The position numbers were made by a program, and so were the translations under genes. The notes beneath the pieces are model-generated. The model saw nothing but the letters and a program-made list of their open reading frames with translations. It made no database searches and was not told the DNA's origin. Positions 4,933-6,782 of a DNA stretch of 6,782 bases are shown here, in pieces. Within the stretch, counting starts at the first letter, position 1. Every line of letters begins with the position of its first letter. Source of the stretch: an uncultured Dorea sp. (lineage in GTDB: Bacteria; Bacillota; Clostridia; Lachnospirales; Lachnospiraceae); NCBI GenBank assembly GCA_910588745.1, contig CAJURK010000078.1, positions 1 through 6,782 on the forward strand, in the 5' to 3' direction.

Positions 4933-6782
4933 AATAAAAGATATTAAGAAGGTACTTGTGATTGGCTCCGGTCCGATTATCATCGGACAGGCAGCGGAAT
5001 TTGACTATGCGGGTACGCAGGCATGCCGCTCTCTGAAGGAGGAGGGCGTAGAAGTTGTCTTGTTAAACTCCAATCCTGCGACGATTATGACGGACAAAGA
5101 TATTGCGGACCGTGTCTATATTGAGCCGCTGACGGTAGAAGTGGTGGAGCAGTTGATTTTAAAGGAGAAGCCGGATAGTATCCTGCCGACTTTGGGCGGG
5201 CAGGCCGGGCTTAATCTGGCTATGGAGCTGGAGGAGAACGGATTCTTAAGAGAGAATCATGTGCGCCTGATCGGAACCACCTCGGAAACAATCAAGAAAG
5301 CGGAGGACCGTCTGGAATTTAAGGCTACGATGGAAAAGATTGGAGAACCCTGCGCGGCGTCTCTGGTTGTAGAGAATGTGGAAGAGGGAATTCAATTTGC
5401 GGAGAGCATCGGGTACCCGGTCGTTCTGCGCCCGGCGTATACTTTGGGCGGCAGCGGCGGCGGCATTGCAAATAACCGCAGGCAGTTGGTGGAAATTTTA
5501 GAGAACGGCCTCCGCCTTTCCCGTGTGGGGCAGGTTTTAGTGGAGCGCTGTATTGCCGGCTGGAAGGAGATCGAATACGAGGTCATGCGGGACGGCAGCG
5601 GCAACTGCATTACGGTATGTAATATGGAAAATATCGATCCGGTAGGCGTACACACCGGAGACAGCATCGTTGTAGCTCCCTCTCAGACATTGGGGGATAA
5701 GGAGTATCAGATGCTGCGTACCTCAGCTTTAAACATTATCAGCGAGTTAAATATTACCGGAGGCTGCAACGTGCAGTATGCCCTGCACCCGGAGACATTT
5801 GAATACTGTGTTATCGAGGTGAATCCGAGGGTAAGCCGTTCTTCGGCTCTTGCATCTAAGGCCACCGGTTATCCCATTGCCAAAGTGGCGGCCAAGATTG
5901 CCCTTGGTTATACGTTAGATGAGATTCAGAACGCGGTTACGAAGAAGACGTATGCAAGCTTTGAGCCGATGTTAGATTATTGCGTGGTGAAGATTCCAAG
6001 GCTTCCTTTTGATAAATTTATCAGTGCGAAACGGACGCTGACAACCCAGATGAAGGCCACCGGAGAGGTGATGAGCATCTGCGACAATTTTGAAGGCGCT
6101 TTAATGAAGGCGATCCGTTCCTTAGAGCAGCATGTAGACAGCCTGATGTCTTACGACTATTCTTATCTTACCGGGGAAGAGCTGTTAGAAGTGCTGAAGG
6201 TCGTAGACGACAGGCGGATCTGGAAGATTGCGGAGGCAGTCCGCCAGGGCATCAGTATTCAGGAAATCCATGAGGTCACAAAGATTGATAAATGGTTTAT
6301 TGATAAGATTGCCCGCCTGGTGGAGTTGGAAATCCGGATGAAGCGAAGCGCCCTGGACGAGGAGATATTAAAGGAAGCAAAACGGATGGAATTCCCGGAT
6401 CACGTCATTGCAAAGATTACCGGGCATACCGAGCGGGAAATCCATGATATGCGCCGTCAGTACGGGATTACCGCAGCTTATAAGATGGTAGATACCTGCG
6501 CGGCGGAATTTGCGGCGGAGACGCCTTACTATTATTCTGTATACGGAAGCGAGAATGAGGTGGAGGAGACGAAAGACCGGAAGAAAGTTCTGGTGCTTGG
6601 CTCCGGGCCAATCCGGATTGGCCAGGGAATCGAATTTGACTTCTGTTCGGTACACTGTACCTGGGCGTTTGCAAAGGAAGGCTATGAGACGATTATTGTA
6701 AATAATAACCCGGAGACGGTAAGCACGGACTTTGACATTGCGGACAAGCTGTATTTTGAGCCGCTGACCCCGGAAGACGTGG
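4925..6782 (+). CDS. carB: Carbamoyl phosphate synthetase large subunit (3' part beyond window)
   Basis: The frame runs from ATG 4925 to the window end without a stop, giving 619 of an expected 1,060-1,075 or so residues. It makes carbamoyl phosphate from bicarbonate, two ATP and the ammonia released by CarA. The first ATP-grasp half (carboxyphosphate synthesis) is complete. It contains the pre-grasp motif VLVIGSGPIIIGQAAEFDY (10-28), Arg129, Arg169, the glycine-rich GGSGGG (175-180), Glu215, and Glu298/Asn300/Arg302 in IEVNPRVSRSSALASKATG; these correspond to known substrate and metal ligands of the E. coli enzyme. An oligomerisation region (about 400-550) follows. The second half starts at Lys553 and repeats the first (VLVLGSGPIRIGQGIEFDF against VLVIGSGPIIIGQAAEFDY), reflecting the ancient internal duplication. 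The second ATP-grasp site and the allosteric domain lie outside the window. No frameshift or in-frame stop is seen. Confidence 0.97.
   Translation, partial: MPKIKDIKKVLVIGSGPIIIGQAAEFDYAGTQACRSLKEEGVEVVLLNSNPATIMTDKDIADRVYIEPLTVEVVEQLILKEKPDSILPTLGGQAGLNLAMELEENGFLRENHVRLIGTTSETIKKAEDRLEFKATMEKIGEPCAASLVVENVEEGIQFAESIGYPVVLRPAYTLGGSGGGIANNRRQLVEILENGLRLSRVGQVLVERCIAGWKEIEYEVMRDGSGNCITVCNMENIDPVGVHTGDSIVVAPSQTLGDKEYQMLRTSALNIISELNITGGCNVQYALHPETFEYCVIEVNPRVSRSSALASKATGYPIAKVAAKIALGYTLDEIQNAVTKKTYASFEPMLDYCVVKIPRLPFDKFISAKRTLTTQMKATGEVMSICDNFEGALMKAIRSLEQHVDSLMSYDYSYLTGEELLEVLKVVDDRRIWKIAEAVRQGISIQEIHEVTKIDKWFIDKIARLVELEIRMKRSALDEEILKEAKRMEFPDHVIAKITGHTEREIHDMRRQYGITAAYKMVDTCAAEFAAETPYYYSVYGSENEVEETKDRKKVLVLGSGPIRIGQGIEFDFCSVHCTWAFAKEGYETIIVNNNPETVSTDFDIADKLYFEPLTPEDV

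Noticed and set aside
6553..6782. Sequence resembling the carB start seen again near the window end, possibly a duplicated gene
   Set aside because: It is in frame within CarB and is the known ancient internal duplication of the large subunit, not a repeat or a second gene.

Overview
The window looks like ordinary chromosome from a spore-forming, moderate-GC anaerobe of the Clostridia, most likely Lachnospiraceae or a relative. The evidence is strong AGGAGG-type ribosome binding sites, a gene resembling the clostridial spore cortex-lytic enzyme SleC, a ZAS-type anti-sigma factor, and Firmicutes-like CarA and CarB. This assignment rests on recognising the protein families, not on a database search.

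Left edge (1-965, + strand): an open frame ending at 76 looks like the last residues of an ECF sigma factor. It is followed one base later by a 295-aa membrane anti-sigma factor with a zinc-binding motif. The two form a sigma/anti-sigma operon cut by the window edge. Bases 966-1161 hold no gene. They contain a weak hairpin and a good intrinsic terminator that belongs to the next gene, which is read from the opposite strand.

Middle (1162-3754): two divergent genes share a 106-bp intergenic region. On the minus strand is a 420-aa SleC-like protein with a beta-sandwich-like N-terminal pro-region, a SpoIID-like lytic transglycosylase region and a C-terminal peptidoglycan-binding domain. On the plus strand is a 407-aa membrane-anchored transglutaminase-like protein with an intact Cys-His-Asp triad. 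The intergenic region has a possible mother-cell sigma promoter for sleC. It also has a near-identical short element (AACAGAAT) just upstream of the ribosome binding site of each gene.

Right (3757-6782, + strand): carA and carB, the glutamine-hydrolysing and synthetase subunits of carbamoyl phosphate synthetase, overlap by 8 bp. They are preceded by a near-consensus sigma-A promoter that starts two bases after the transglutaminase stop codon. CarB is cut by the window end after 619 residues, just inside its second synthetase half. Carbamoyl phosphate feeds pyrimidine and arginine synthesis, and nothing links this function to the spore or sigma genes beside it.

I see no mobile element, CRISPR array, tRNA or rRNA. 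The most interesting parts are the regulation in the sleC/transglutaminase intergenic region, the function of the transglutaminase-like protein, and the sensor part of the anti-sigma factor.
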